A DNA stretch of 64,000 nucleotides from Ewingella americana ATCC 33852 (GTDB lineage Bacteria; Pseudomonadota; Gammaproteobacteria; Enterobacterales; Enterobacteriaceae). Positions 35,600 to 44,571 of this stretch are shown here, one piece after another. The stretch spans positions 124,001 through 188,000 of the forward strand of contig NZ_JMPJ01000065.1 of assembly GCF_000735345.1 (NCBI RefSeq), given 5' to 3'. The notes beneath the pieces were generated by a model that worked only from the letters and a program-made list of their open reading frames with translations, was not told the origin of the DNA and made no database searches. Position 1 is the stretch's first letter. Every line of letters starts with the position of its first letter. The translations under genes and the position numbers were made by a program.

Positions 35600-36572
35600 C
35601 GGTTTCTTTGCGTTTTTTGTAGTGAGTGACGGTGATAGCCACCACGATCACCACGCCGATAACGATGTTCATGAAGTAGTTGGAGACGCCAATCAGGTTC
35701 AGGCCGTTCTTGAGGATCCCAATCAGGAATACGCCCATCAGGGTACCGACCACGCTGCCTTTGCCGCCATTTAGGCTGGCTCCGCCGAGCACGGCGGCCG
35801 CTAAAACGTCCAGCTCGCCGCCGACCAGCGCGTTGGGCACCACTTCCCCCACGCGATAGACCTGCACCAGCCCGCCAATTGCCGCCATTGCGCCGAGATA
35901 GCCGTAAGCGAACAGGTGCAGCACGCCGACGCGAATACCAATGCGTCGCGCCGATTCCTGATCGCCGCCGACCGCAAACAGCTGGCGACCAAGATGGGTT
36001 TTATTGAGCAGCACCCAAGTCAGCGCCGCGACTGCCAGCATCACCACCAGCGGCAAACCAATCTGATAGTGTTGCGTGCCGACGCTGAACGGCAGCACCT
36101 TGAGCGGCGTCACCAGCCAGTCCGGCAGGTCATACAGGCTGGTGCCGTTGGTCAGCCACATCAGCATGCCGAACAACAGCGACTGCATGCTGATGGTGAC
36201 GATGATCGACACGATGCGCAGGCAGTAGATCAGAATGGCGTTGATCATGCCGAAGATGGAACCGATGGCGATCGCCAGCAAAATCGTGCCGGTCGGGCTG
36301 GCGAGGCCGTAGTGGATCGCCAGCGTGGCGATGGTGTATTGCACCACCGAGGCCACGGCGGCGAAGGAGATATCGATACCGCCGGTGACCAGCACCACAA
36401 ACAGCCCGAGGGCGAAAATGCCGCTGACGGCGTAGCTTTCAGACAGGTCCAGCAGGTTTTGCAGGGTCAAAAACTGGTTAGTCAGCAGCGAGAAGGTGAC
36501 GATCACCACGACCAGCACCCAGGCCAGATAGCCTTCGTTGGTGGACGGGCGTAAACGGTTGAGATTAAGCAT
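35583..36572 (-). CDS. Sugar ABC transporter permease 1, RbsC/AlsC family
   Basis: 329 residues, 8-10 transmembrane helices, signature AVLGGASLNGGKGSV. It overlaps the ATPase gene by 8 bp and the second permease gene by 17 bp, so the three are coupled. Paired permeases are typical for LsrCD- or RhaPQ-like importers. Confidence 0.92.
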   Translation of the reverse strand: MLNLNRLRPSTNEGYLAWVLVVVIVTFSLLTNQFLTLQNLLDLSESYAVSGIFALGLFVVLVTGGIDISFAAVASVVQYTIATLAIHYGLASPTGTILLAIAIGSIFGMINAILIYCLRIVSIIVTISMQSLLFGMLMWLTNGTSLYDLPDWLVTPLKVLPFSVGTQHYQIGLPLVVMLAVAALTWVLLNKTHLGRQLFAVGGDQESARRIGIRVGVLHLFAYGYLGAMAAIGGLVQVYRVGEVVPNALVGGELDVLAAAVLGGASLNGGKGSVVGTLMGVFLIGILKNGLNLIGVSNYFMNIVIGVVIVVAITVTHYKKRKETDVGFA

Positions 36573-38097
36573 TCACCGCCTCCGCAAGTTGTTGTTGGCT
36601 GATATTGGCGGGCAGATACTCGCCTTTCACCGTGCCTTCGCTAAAGTGCAGCACTCGGTCACAGTTGAAGTAGACTTCCGGCACTTCGTCCGAAATCAGC
36701 AGGATGGAAATCCCCTCTTCCGCCAGTTGGTGGATCAACTGATAGATGCTGGCTTTGGCCCCGACATCGACGCCAACGGTTGGCGAATCAAGGATCAGGA
36801 TCTTCGGCTGAGTCAGCACCCATTTCGCCAAGACGATCTTTTGCTGGTTGCCGCCGGACAGGGTAGAAATGGCCTGATCCGGGCTGGCGACTTTGACCCC
36901 CAGCTTTTCGATCCACTGCTGGATAATCTTGTTTTTGCGGTATTCGTCGATCAGATGAAAACGGCTGCGCAGCTGATCCATGATCGCCAGCACGGTGTTG
37001 TCACCCACCGACTGCTGCTGGATCAGTCCCAGCGTCAGACGGTCTTCCGAGACATAACCGATGCCAGACTTAATGGCATCTTCATGGCCGCGAAAACGCA
37101 CCGGTTTGCTGTCGAGATAGATTTTTCCGCTGTCCGGCTTGGTCATGCCAAACAGGCTTAGCGCCAGCTCGGTACGCCCGGAGCCGAGCAGCCCGCACAG
37201 GCCGAGCACTTCCCCGGCGTGCAGCTTGAGGCTAACGTCGTGGTACTGGCCTTCGCGGCTCAGCTTGTCCAGCTCGAGCATGATGCGCTGGTCATTCTGG
37301 TTAGCGGCTTTCAGCCGATAGTCGAGTTTTAGGCCGGTCATCAGCTCGGTCAGGCGTTCGCTGCTGACTTCAGACGCCGGGTAAGTGCCGACACGCTTGC
37401 CGTCGCGAATGACCGTTACGCTGTCGGAAATCTCCAGCACTTCGTCCAATCGGTGGCTGACGAACACCACGCTGATGCCTTTGCTTTTCAGGTAATGCAC
37501 GGTGCGCAGCAGCTGATTGACCTCGGTACGGGTCAAAGAGGCCGTCGGCTCATCCATAATTACCAGTCGCGCATCTGCCACCAGCGCGCGGCAAATAGCC
37601 ACCTGCTGGCGCTGGGCAATCGGCAGCGACGCCACTTTGGCATCGACATCCAGCTGATAATTCAGCTCGCTGAGAATGCGCTTGGCGGTATCGCGCAGGC
37701 GTGACGGGCGATACCAGCCCATCAGCCCGTGCAGGTTGTGGTCGAAGGCAATGTTCTCCGCCACGCTCAGATTGGGGAACAGCGACAGGTCCTGATAAAT
37801 CACCTGCACCCCAAAGCTGCGCGCCTGCTCCGGGCTAAGGCGGCTGAAGGTTTGCGGGTTAAAATTTTTATCCGCGAGGGTAATACTGCAACCGTTGTCC
37901 GGCTGGTAGACCCCCGAGATAATCTTGATCAACGTGCTTTTGCCACAGCCATTGGTGCCCGCCAGACAGTGAACTTCGCCGGGCATCAGCTGTAGTGAAA
38001 TATCATTCAATGCGCGCTGACCGCCAAAGGTCACCGACAGATTCTGCACATCAATCAGCGGCATCGTTTGGGTATCAAATGTCTCGGAGATCGCCAT
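36565..38097 (-). CDS. Sugar ABC transporter ATPase with two nucleotide-binding domains (AlsA/RbsA type)
   Basis: 510 residues, two fused ABC domains. First Walker A GTNGCGKST (about 42-50), Walker B LVIMDEPTASL. The second domain has the usual degenerate P-loop GLLGSGRTE but an intact signature LSGGNQQK and ILILDSPTVGVD, where the usual Glu/Pro pair is DSPT. It lies 2 bp after the binding-protein gene. Confidence 0.93.
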   Translation of the reverse strand: MAISETFDTQTMPLIDVQNLSVTFGGQRALNDISLQLMPGEVHCLAGTNGCGKSTLIKIISGVYQPDNGCSITLADKNFNPQTFSRLSPEQARSFGVQVIYQDLSLFPNLSVAENIAFDHNLHGLMGWYRPSRLRDTAKRILSELNYQLDVDAKVASLPIAQRQQVAICRALVADARLVIMDEPTASLTRTEVNQLLRTVHYLKSKGISVVFVSHRLDEVLEISDSVTVIRDGKRVGTYPASEVSSERLTELMTGLKLDYRLKAANQNDQRIMLELDKLSREGQYHDVSLKLHAGEVLGLCGLLGSGRTELALSLFGMTKPDSGKIYLDSKPVRFRGHEDAIKSGIGYVSEDRLTLGLIQQQSVGDNTVLAIMDQLRSRFHLIDEYRKNKIIQQWIEKLGVKVASPDQAISTLSGGNQQKIVLAKWVLTQPKILILDSPTVGVDVGAKASIYQLIHQLAEEGISILLISDEVPEVYFNCDRVLHFSEGTVKGEYLPANISQQQLAEAVNA

Positions 38098-38099
38098 AA

Positions 38100-39086
38100 T
38101 TACAGCCCCATTTTCACCAGTTTTGGCAGGTTCGCCTTGTCGAGACTTTCGGTTTTGTTACCGAGGATGGTGTGGGTGGCTTCATCCACTTTCACTTTGC
38201 CCATGCCTTCGATATCCATGCCGTCAGTGATCGGCGTACCTTTGGAGATCATGCCCGCAACGCGCACGAAGACTTCACCGGCCACCATTGGGTTCCAGAT
38301 ATAGCCGCCGTTAATGGCGCCGCTTTTAACCAGTGATGCACCCTGACCCGGGCTAAACGGGCCGAAGACGCAGATGTCGCCGTTTTTGCCACGGTTTTGC
38401 ACCGCGCGTCCGGCACCGATTGGACCTTGGGAGCCAATCGCCAGAATGCCTTTCAGGTTCTGGTCTTTCGACATCAGGTCATTGGTGGTGCGGATGGTGT
38501 CATCGAGGGATTCGCCGACGCCAAACTTGTCGCCAACTTGGTGCATATTCGGATAGTGCTCTTTCTGGTAGTTGACCGCCGCATCGGCCCATTTCTGGTG
38601 CAGAGGCACGGTTAGGCTGCCGACGTAAACCGCGTAATCGCCGGTCTCTTTCATGCATTTCGCCAACGCAATCATGTGGCTAACACCGAGCTGGGTGGCA
38701 TCGACCATTTCGAAGTCCCAGTTAGCGTATTTCTGATCCGGTGACTCGTGGGTGATGACTTTGATACCGGCATCGCGGGCGCGCTTCAGCACCGGCTCCA
38801 GCACTTTGGCGTCATTTGGCACCACGCCGATGATGTCCACCTTCTGCGCGATCAGGTCTTCAATCGCACGCACTTGTAACGCCGGGTCATCGCTGGTTGG
38901 GCCGACCTGCCATGCGTCGATACCCTCTTTGGCCGCTTCGTTTTTGATGCCCACTTCCATGGCGTTGAACCAAGCGTTACCGCCGACTTTGACTACGACA
39001 CCCATGCGAATTTTGTCCGCAGCGTGCGCGGCTGAAACGGATAACAGAGCTGAAGCAAACAAACAGGCCAGTACAGACTTTTTCAT
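38100..39086 (-). CDS. Periplasmic sugar-binding protein of the als-like importer
   Basis: 328 residues, periplasmic binding protein family 4. Signal peptide about 1-22 (SAAHA). Pattern GVVVKVGGNAWFNAMEVG resembles LsrB/RhaS-type binding proteins as much as AlsB. First structural gene of the transport operon. It lies 58 bp after the DeoR-type regulator gene on the same strand. Ligand inferred as a hexose related to allose or allulose. Confidence 0.9.
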   Translation of the reverse strand: MKKSVLACLFASALLSVSAAHAADKIRMGVVVKVGGNAWFNAMEVGIKNEAAKEGIDAWQVGPTSDDPALQVRAIEDLIAQKVDIIGVVPNDAKVLEPVLKRARDAGIKVITHESPDQKYANWDFEMVDATQLGVSHMIALAKCMKETGDYAVYVGSLTVPLHQKWADAAVNYQKEHYPNMHQVGDKFGVGESLDDTIRTTNDLMSKDQNLKGILAIGSQGPIGAGRAVQNRGKNGDICVFGPFSPGQGASLVKSGAINGGYIWNPMVAGEVFVRVAGMISKGTPITDGMDIEGMGKVKVDEATHTILGNKTESLDKANLPKLVKMGL

Positions 39087-39144
39087 GATGTTTCTCCACA
39101 GATGTTCAATTTATGCCGCAGTCGTTGTGCAAAATGCCCAGTCG

Positions 39145-39975
39145 CTACGGTTGTTTTTTGGTTTTCTTTTGTAGGGGTAAAGGGGCAACTTCAATGACAT
39201 TGACGTTGCTCCAGGCCAGCTCCTGCCGAAACTCTTCATCATCCAGATGGTCGGTGATCAGTGTGTCTATTTCCCGGTAGTGGCATATCCGCGCAAACGA
39301 GCTGCGGCCGAATTTGCTGGCATCCGCCAGCAAAATTTTGTGTTCTGAGGAGAGCAGCATTTGCTGTTTTAACCGCGCATGGTGCTCATTACTTTCCCTG
39401 ATCCCCCCGTCATGGCTGATGCTGTGACAGGAGAAAAACAATTTGTTAATCACGAACTCTTTCAGCATCTGTTCGGCGTAAACACCGATAAAATCTTCAT
39501 ACTTGGCCGAGTACTCGCCGCCCAGACCAATGGTTCTGACGTTGGCTTTCACCGCCAGCGCCTGAATGATGTGCAGCGAGTTGGTCAGCACCACCAGCGG
39601 GATATCCGGCAGTTGGCGCGCTAAAAACCAGCTGGTCGAGCTACTGTCGAGCAGCAAACAGTCTCCCGGATTGATGAACTGCAAGGCGCGTTTGGCGATC
39701 CGCGTTTTGCTGTCTGGAGCCTGATTACTGCGGTCGCGGAATGACTCACCTTGCTCAATCTGCGACGGCACGTACTGCTTCTCGGCATGATGGTGTTCAA
39801 CAAACACCGCGCCGCCGTGACTGCGAACCAACAACCCACGCTTCTCCAGCAGAGCCAAATCACGACGCGCCGTTTCCAGCGAGATATGACAAAGCTCGGC
39901 CACTTCCTGAACCAGGACGCGTCCTCGTTGTGCAAGGACTTCGGTAATAAAGCGGTGACGTTCTACAGGCAGCAT
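39145..39975 (-). CDS. DeoR/GlpR-family transcriptional regulator of the sugar operon
   Basis: 276 residues from ATG at 39975 (GAGG eight nt upstream). N-terminal DeoR helix-turn-helix VAELCHISLETARRDLALLEK at about 20-40 (pattern SxETxRRDL), C-terminal sugar-phosphate sensor domain with LLLDSSST and the ADASKFGRSSFARI end. It would repress the transport/kinase genes until a sugar phosphate binds. Repeated TGACCG elements lie about 190-280 bp upstream and may be its operators. E. coli uses an RpiR-type AlsR instead. Confidence 0.88.
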   Translation of the reverse strand: MLPVERHRFITEVLAQRGRVLVQEVAELCHISLETARRDLALLEKRGLLVRSHGGAVFVEHHHAEKQYVPSQIEQGESFRDRSNQAPDSKTRIAKRALQFINPGDCLLLDSSSTSWFLARQLPDIPLVVLTNSLHIIQALAVKANVRTIGLGGEYSAKYEDFIGVYAEQMLKEFVINKLFFSCHSISHDGGIRESNEHHARLKQQMLLSSEHKILLADASKFGRSSFARICHYREIDTLITDHLDDEEFRQELAWSNVNVIEVAPLPLQKKTKKQP

Positions 39976-40166
39976 GGTTTTTTCCTCTTCCCGATGTTCA
40001 ATAGGATACGCAGACCACGGAATGTGGAATGCGGGCTTCCTCAAAAGCGGCCGCGCACTCTTTGCGCTGCGCTGACCATGTGATAGTTGTCAAAAAAATC
40101 GATGAAAAGATGAAATGTTAAATTTCGGATCTGTGGTGATCACGGCAATAAATCGCGTTTGAGTTT

Positions 40167-40257
40167 GCAAACGGACAAAAAGATTTCAGCAAACGGTCAC
40201 AAATCCTCGTGATAAAAAATGACCGAGTGTGACCGTTTATGTGGGGATGACCGTTTT
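40167..40257. promoter_or_regulatory. Repeat cluster, probable operator of the DeoR-type regulator
   Basis: GCAAACGG occurs at 40167-40174 and 40189-40196, 22 bp apart. AAACGGTCACA (40191-40201) is an exact inverted copy of TGTGACCGTTT (40228-40238). TGACCG recurs at 40220, 40230 and 40248. Such spaced direct and inverted copies upstream of a DeoR gene suggest regulator binding sites. Confidence 0.55.
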
Positions 40258-40271
40258 GGGGAGGGGAAAAC

Positions 40272-40297
40272 AAAAAAACCGCCCGAAAGGGGCGGCT
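40272..40297 (-). terminator. Intrinsic terminator of the toxin-antitoxin operon
   Basis: On the minus strand: GCCGCCCC-TTTC-GGGCGG then a long T-run. 20 bp past the antitoxin stop. Confidence 0.85.
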
Positions 40298-40316
40298 TCT
40301 TTACATGCGATGTGAT

Positions 40317-40691
40317 TTAACTCATGACCAATTGAGTCGGGCGACAGCCGTAGAGTTCAGCCAGCCGCAGTAGGTTCTCCGGGCGCGGGTTATCTGACTT
40401 TTCAAATTGCGATACGGCGGCTTGTTTTATGCCCAGCTTCTCCGCGACTTCTTTTTGCGTCATCCCACGGTGCAGTCGCCACGCTGCTTGAATCGTCACA
40501 TCTTTATTGACCATGATTTCAACTACCTCGTGCGGAATGAGTTCATCATTTTGCCCGCCCTCAGCCTGATATAATTCTGGTGCCAACGCCGCTAAATCCA
40601 CTTGTTTAATCAACCGCTCAAACACGTTAATCGGCACCACGACGGACACTTTAACGCCCTGCTCGTCGGTAATAAATTGAATACCTGTCAT
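40317..40691 (-). CDS. XRE-family antitoxin, HigA-type
   Basis: 124 residues from ATG at 40691 (GGAG seven nt upstream; an in-frame ATG 33 nt earlier lacks a ribosome site). The C-terminal half is a Cro/CI helix-turn-helix: LHRGMTQKEVAEKLGIKQAAVSQFEKS. The N-terminal half looks like a Phd-type antitoxin dimerisation arm. It should bind the toxin and repress the operon. It lies 82 bp after the toxin gene, the HigBA order (toxin first). Confidence 0.85.
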   Translation of the reverse strand: MTGIQFITDEQGVKVSVVVPINVFERLIKQVDLAALAPELYQAEGGQNDELIPHEVVEIMVNKDVTIQAAWRLHRGMTQKEVAEKLGIKQAAVSQFEKSDNPRPENLLRLAELYGCRPTQLVMS

Positions 40692-40773
40692 GATTTTTAC
40701 TCCGGTGTATGGCTTATATTTCAAGTAGTAAGGTAGCTGCTAAGCAGCTTCATAGCCCTTAGCACGCGGGCTA

Positions 40774-41043
40774 TTAATAGGTTTTAGACGTTCGCCTTAG
40801 CACGTGCTCAATAGTGAGAATAATTGGCGTGCCTTTCACCACGATAAATAAGACTCGGTATTCCCCAACGCGCATTCGGTACCTTCCATTCGCGCCAGAG
40901 AGGGGCTTAATGTCGAGGTTAGGTCGCACATGGGGAAAATCAGCTAACTCGGCAACCATGCTCACAATTTTTTTCCTTTGGCTGGCCGGAACATCCTTTT
41001 TAAGCTCTTTAATCGACCTCATGGACCAATTCAGAGTTGCCAT
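40774..41043 (-). CDS. RelE/HigB-type toxin of a type II toxin-antitoxin pair
   Basis: 89 residues from ATG at 41043, with AAGGGA upstream. Core motif SIKELKKDVPASQRKK, and the C-terminal RMRVGEYRVLFIVV-type strand resemble ParE/RelE mRNA interferases. Catalytic residues cannot be confirmed by eye. First gene of the pair, directly behind a strong promoter overlapped by repeats. Confidence 0.82.
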   Translation of the reverse strand: MATLNWSMRSIKELKKDVPASQRKKIVSMVAELADFPHVRPNLDIKPLSGANGRYRMRVGEYRVLFIVVKGTPIILTIEHVLRRTSKTY

Positions 41044-41088
41044 AATTTCCCTTAGATTCCTTAAATCTTCTCCATTTCCGAGCAAATG

Positions 41089-41132
41089 AATATAAGGATT
41101 GATACTTATATTATCAAATTAATACTTATATT
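41089..41132 (-). promoter_or_regulatory. Promoter and operator of the toxin-antitoxin operon
   Basis: On the minus strand: -35 TTGATA (41117-41112), 17-bp spacer, -10 TATATT (41094-41089). Overlapping it are AATATAAG half-sites: AATATAAG at 41089-41096 inverted against CTTATATT at 41105-41112, and a second CTTATATT at 41125-41132, exactly 20 bp on. Typical of autoregulated toxin-antitoxin promoters. Confidence 0.75.
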
Positions 41133-41197
41133 TGTCGAGGGGTATCGCAAAACAGGGATCCTTCCCCGTTCTGTCGATCAATTGATGTGTTTTCATT

Positions 41198-42529
41198 TTA
41201 TAGCGGTTTGTGTGCCGTCTCTTTGGCGGCGAAAACTGAAACCAGCGTGATGAGCAGAGCCAGCGCGACGTAGAGCGAGATTGCTAACGTGCTGTTGTAC
41301 TCTTTAAACAGCGTGGTGATGATAAGTGGAGCAAAGCCGCCGCCGATAATACCTGCCAGCGTGTAGGCTAAAGAGGAACCGGCGTAGCGCACGCGGGTCG
41401 GGAATTGTTCGGTCACGAACGCCGCCTGCGGGCCGTACATAATGGCGTGAATCAGCAACCCGCCGATGACCGCCAGACAGATCAGCACGGGCTGAGTGCT
41501 GTCGAGCAATACGAAGAACACAAACGCCCAGATAATCGCCGCCACCGCGCCGAAGATATACACCGGACGACGGCCGAAACGGTCAGACAGCGCGCCAAAC
41601 ATCGGCACCGTCACGGCATTCCCCAACGCACCCAGCATGGTCGCGGTCAGCGCCAGCGGACGAGGTAAATGCAGAACCGTGGTGACGTAGGTCAGGGTAA
41701 ACACCACCACCAGCGCGTAAAGCACGTCAGAACCAATGCGCGAACCACCGGCAATCAGCAGAGCACGCGGGTGTTGGGTGAACACCTCTTTCAGCGGAGT
41801 GTGCGTGGTGTTTTTACTCTGCTCCAGCTTGAGAAATGCAGGCGTTTCGCCAATACCGCGACGCAGCCACAGGCCGAAGAACACCAGCACCAGACTGAGC
41901 AGGAACGGAATACGCCAGCCCCAGCTCTGGAAATCATCGGCCGAGAGCAGCACGGTGATCAGGGTAATCAATCCAGTGCCAATCAGAGTGCCACAAGAGG
42001 GACCAACCTGCGCGAAAGAGGCGTTGCGCCCGCGCTGGTGCGACTTGCCGTGCTCCATCGACAGCAATACCGCCCCCGCCCATTCGCCGCCGAGGGCGAT
42101 ACCCTGCACAAAACGCAGCGTGACCAGCAGCAGCGGACTCCAAATACCCCAGCTCGCATAGCCCGGCAGTAGCCCCATCAGCGCGGTCGTCACTCCCATA
42201 ATGACCAGAGTAGTGACTAGCACGAAGCGCCGCCCCAGCACATCACCGAGATGGCCGAACACCATGCCGCCGATTGGTCGCGACACATAGCCGACGGCGT
42301 AGGTGGAAAACGCCAAAATCGTGCCGACCAGCGGGTCGAATGACGGGAAGAAGACGTGATTGAAAATCAGCGCCGCCATGATGTTGTAGACCGTAAAGTC
42401 ATACCACTCCAGCGCGGTACCAATGGAGCTGGCAGCCGCCAAACGCCCGGTTTTCGGCGGGCTGTGGGTGGTATCGGCCTGATGCGTGCTGCCCTTAATG
42501 CCTGCATTTTCAGTGGTGGAAAGGCTCAT
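41198..42529 (-). CDS. MFS transporter, metabolite:H+ symporter (MHS) family
   Basis: 443 residues, 12 predicted helices. The MFS motif GHLGDVLGRR between TM2 and TM3 and the repeated DRFGRRP between TM8 and TM9 are clear. Family members move shikimate, alpha-ketoglutarate, citrate or similar organic acids with protons. The N-terminal tail (about 30 residues) is cytoplasmic. Overlaps the upstream gene by 4 bp (ATGA). Last gene of the amidase operon, so it probably imports the amide or acid the operon degrades. Confidence 0.92.
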   Translation of the reverse strand: MSLSTTENAGIKGSTHQADTTHSPPKTGRLAAASSIGTALEWYDFTVYNIMAALIFNHVFFPSFDPLVGTILAFSTYAVGYVSRPIGGMVFGHLGDVLGRRFVLVTTLVIMGVTTALMGLLPGYASWGIWSPLLLVTLRFVQGIALGGEWAGAVLLSMEHGKSHQRGRNASFAQVGPSCGTLIGTGLITLITVLLSADDFQSWGWRIPFLLSLVLVFFGLWLRRGIGETPAFLKLEQSKNTTHTPLKEVFTQHPRALLIAGGSRIGSDVLYALVVVFTLTYVTTVLHLPRPLALTATMLGALGNAVTVPMFGALSDRFGRRPVYIFGAVAAIIWAFVFFVLLDSTQPVLICLAVIGGLLIHAIMYGPQAAFVTEQFPTRVRYAGSSLAYTLAGIIGGGFAPLIITTLFKEYNSTLAISLYVALALLITLVSVFAAKETAHKPL

Positions 42530-43191
42530 GATTTCAACTCCTGCGCGGTAAGTTGCCAGCTGAGACCGTAGTGCAGCGCCTCAGTATTAGGAATATGCAA
42601 AGCCTGACATGCCAGTTCAGTCAGTTTCTGGCAGGACTCGGCGCTGCTGCTGTCAATCAACATCATGGGGATCATCGGGCGGTCTTCTGCCGACTCTTTC
42701 GGTAAAGGAGAACTGAGGGAAACATCCGGCGTTAACAGCCGTGAACGGATAAAACCGGGCTGAGCAAACAGGGTTTCGCCCAGATGCGCAATGCGCGCCG
42801 TCAGGGCTTCTCCGGCGACATGTGACGCCAGCGGGATGATCGCCAGATGGCGGCCGCTGCCAAAACCAATCACCGCTTCGACAGCACAAACGCGGCGCAT
42901 CGGGTTAATCATTTTATCCAGACTGGCGACGGACCACGGCGTCTGGCGGGTGAACGCCGCGCGATAGGCGTCGGTTGAGAAACTGTTCAGGGATTCCGTC
43001 TGATACAGCCCGAGGTACTTGCGCCCCTGTCCCGTCGCACCGATCAATTGATATCGCGTGCCAGACAAAAAGCCATCAATACGCACGCGCTCTTCCACGT
43101 GCTCACGGTCATACCATTGGTTGAAATCTGCTTCGTCTTTCTCGGCAACGTTGGTCGCCACAAACAGCATGCCATTGGGTAAAGTGCTCAT
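42526..43191 (-). CDS. Putative dimeric alpha/beta-barrel protein in the amidase operon
   Basis: 221 residues, no signal peptide or helix in membrane. The N-terminus (FNQWYDREHVEERVRIDGFLSGTRYQ) resembles EthD/DUF4286-like ferredoxin-fold proteins, which have WY-x-EH patterns. The second half looks like a weaker repeat of the same fold. No catalytic assignment is possible. Strong AGGAG ribosome site; it lies 13 bp after the amidase stop and overlaps the MHS gene. Confidence 0.75.
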   Translation of the reverse strand: MSTLPNGMLFVATNVAEKDEADFNQWYDREHVEERVRIDGFLSGTRYQLIGATGQGRKYLGLYQTESLNSFSTDAYRAAFTRQTPWSVASLDKMINPMRRVCAVEAVIGFGSGRHLAIIPLASHVAGEALTARIAHLGETLFAQPGFIRSRLLTPDVSLSSPLPKESAEDRPMIPMMLIDSSSAESCQKLTELACQALHIPNTEALHYGLSWQLTAQELKS

Positions 43192-43204
43192 GATTTTTCT
43201 CCTG

Positions 43205-44554
43205 TTATTGGGCTTTGAGGCAGCGTTCGATTTGCAATGACCAGCTCAGCAGGGTGTCATCCTGCTGTGACAGCGCGGCCACCATGAGCCCTACCGGCGC
43301 CTCTCCCGCCTGATGGCAAGGCAGTGAAACCGCGCAGCCATCGAGGAAGTTGATCACTGAAGGGTTACGCAGCGCCGCGCCGTTAGCCTTGAAATAGGTC
43401 TCATCGTCGGCGGCCAGTTCGGTGATACTCGGGGCGATCATCGGCACGGTTGGCATCAGCAGGGCATCAAACTGGCCGATGGTTTTCGCCACCCGCTGCT
43501 GCCAGTCGGCGCGCTGCTGCTCCAGACGCTCTCTGTCTGCCTGCCCCAGCGTCGCACCGCGACGAATACGCGACACCACGCGCGGGTCATACTGCTCGCC
43601 CTGCTGCTCGATAAATTTCTGATGCCACGCCCAAGACTCCAGCGCGGTAAAGCCGCCGGTGGCGTTGATCTCAGCCAGCTCGGCGAACTCATGGCAAGGT
43701 ATCTCCTCAACCTGCGCACCGGCCTGCTTTAACTTCTCAATGGCACGGGTGAAGGCGCGCTGCACGTCGGCATCGATGCCGTCTAACACCAGCGTTTGTG
43801 GAATCGCAAAACGCCCCTGCGCGAGGGCTTTTTCAATGGTTTTCACCGGCGAGTCGGCAATCACGCCGTCCAACGCCAGACAGGAGGCGAGGTCATGGGC
43901 GATGACGCCAATAGAGTCCAACGCTGCCGACAGCGGCAGTACGCCTTGTTGCGAGATGCGTCGCGCCGTCGGCTTGTAACCGGTCAAGCCGCAGAAGGCG
44001 GCCGGAATACGCACCGATCCGCCGGTGTCGCTGCCAATCGCTCCCAGCGACATGCCGTCGCTGACCGATACCGCCGCGCCGGAAGAAGATCCGCCGGGAA
44101 TGCGGCGCGTCGCGCGATCAAAGGGGTTAGCCGGGGTGCCGTAGTGCGGATTGATACCCAGCCCCGAGTAAGCGAATTCGGTCATATTGGTTTTGCCGAT
44201 GATCACCACGCCCGCGTCCAATAGCTTCTGGACCACTGCCGAATGCGCTTTGGCTGCCGGGGCATCACGCAGCACTTTCGAGCCAGCCGTAGTGCTTTCA
44301 CCCGCGACGTCGAACAGGTCTTTGATAGAGACTGGAATGCCATCCAGCGCGGACAGCGGCCTGCCCGCTTTGCGACGTGCGTCGGACGCTGCCGCCTGCT
44401 GCAAGGCTTGCTGATGATAGATGTGGGTGAAGACCTTCGCGCCTTCCCCCTGTGGGTCTTCACTGCGCGCTAACGCCGCCTCGGTCAGAGCCAGCGAGGA
44501 AGTCTCCTGCGCCGCCAGCTGTTGCAGCGCCTGACTCAGGGTGAGCTGTTTCAT
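43205..44554 (-). CDS. Amidase, amidase-signature (AS) family
   Basis: 449 residues from ATG at 44554, chosen for AAGGAG seven nt upstream; GTG (44575) and ATG (44572) earlier lack good sites and would overlap the DUF2848 gene end. The Ser-Ser-Lys triad is visible: Lys in SIKDLFDVAG, the Gly/Ser loop GGSSSGAA, and nucleophile Ser in GSDTGGSVRIPAAFCG. It hydrolyses C-N bonds of amides, perhaps a ureido or carbamoyl compound as in allophanate hydrolase relatives. Too short for AtzF and not GatA, since gatB/gatC are absent. Confidence 0.92.
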   Translation of the reverse strand: MKQLTLSQALQQLAAQETSSLALTEAALARSEDPQGEGAKVFTHIYHQQALQQAAASDARRKAGRPLSALDGIPVSIKDLFDVAGESTTAGSKVLRDAPAAKAHSAVVQKLLDAGVVIIGKTNMTEFAYSGLGINPHYGTPANPFDRATRRIPGGSSSGAAVSVSDGMSLGAIGSDTGGSVRIPAAFCGLTGYKPTARRISQQGVLPLSAALDSIGVIAHDLASCLALDGVIADSPVKTIEKALAQGRFAIPQTLVLDGIDADVQRAFTRAIEKLKQAGAQVEEIPCHEFAELAEINATGGFTALESWAWHQKFIEQQGEQYDPRVVSRIRRGATLGQADRERLEQQRADWQQRVAKTIGQFDALLMPTVPMIAPSITELAADDETYFKANGAALRNPSVINFLDGCAVSLPCHQAGEAPVGLMVAALSQQDDTLLSWSLQIERCLKAQ

Positions 44555-44571
44555 CGTCAACTCCTTAGTCA

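Noticed and set aside
40317-41085. Phage remnant around the XRE and RelE-like genes
   Set aside because: No integrase, phage structural gene or attachment repeats; the pair has its own promoter and terminator as a toxin-antitoxin module.
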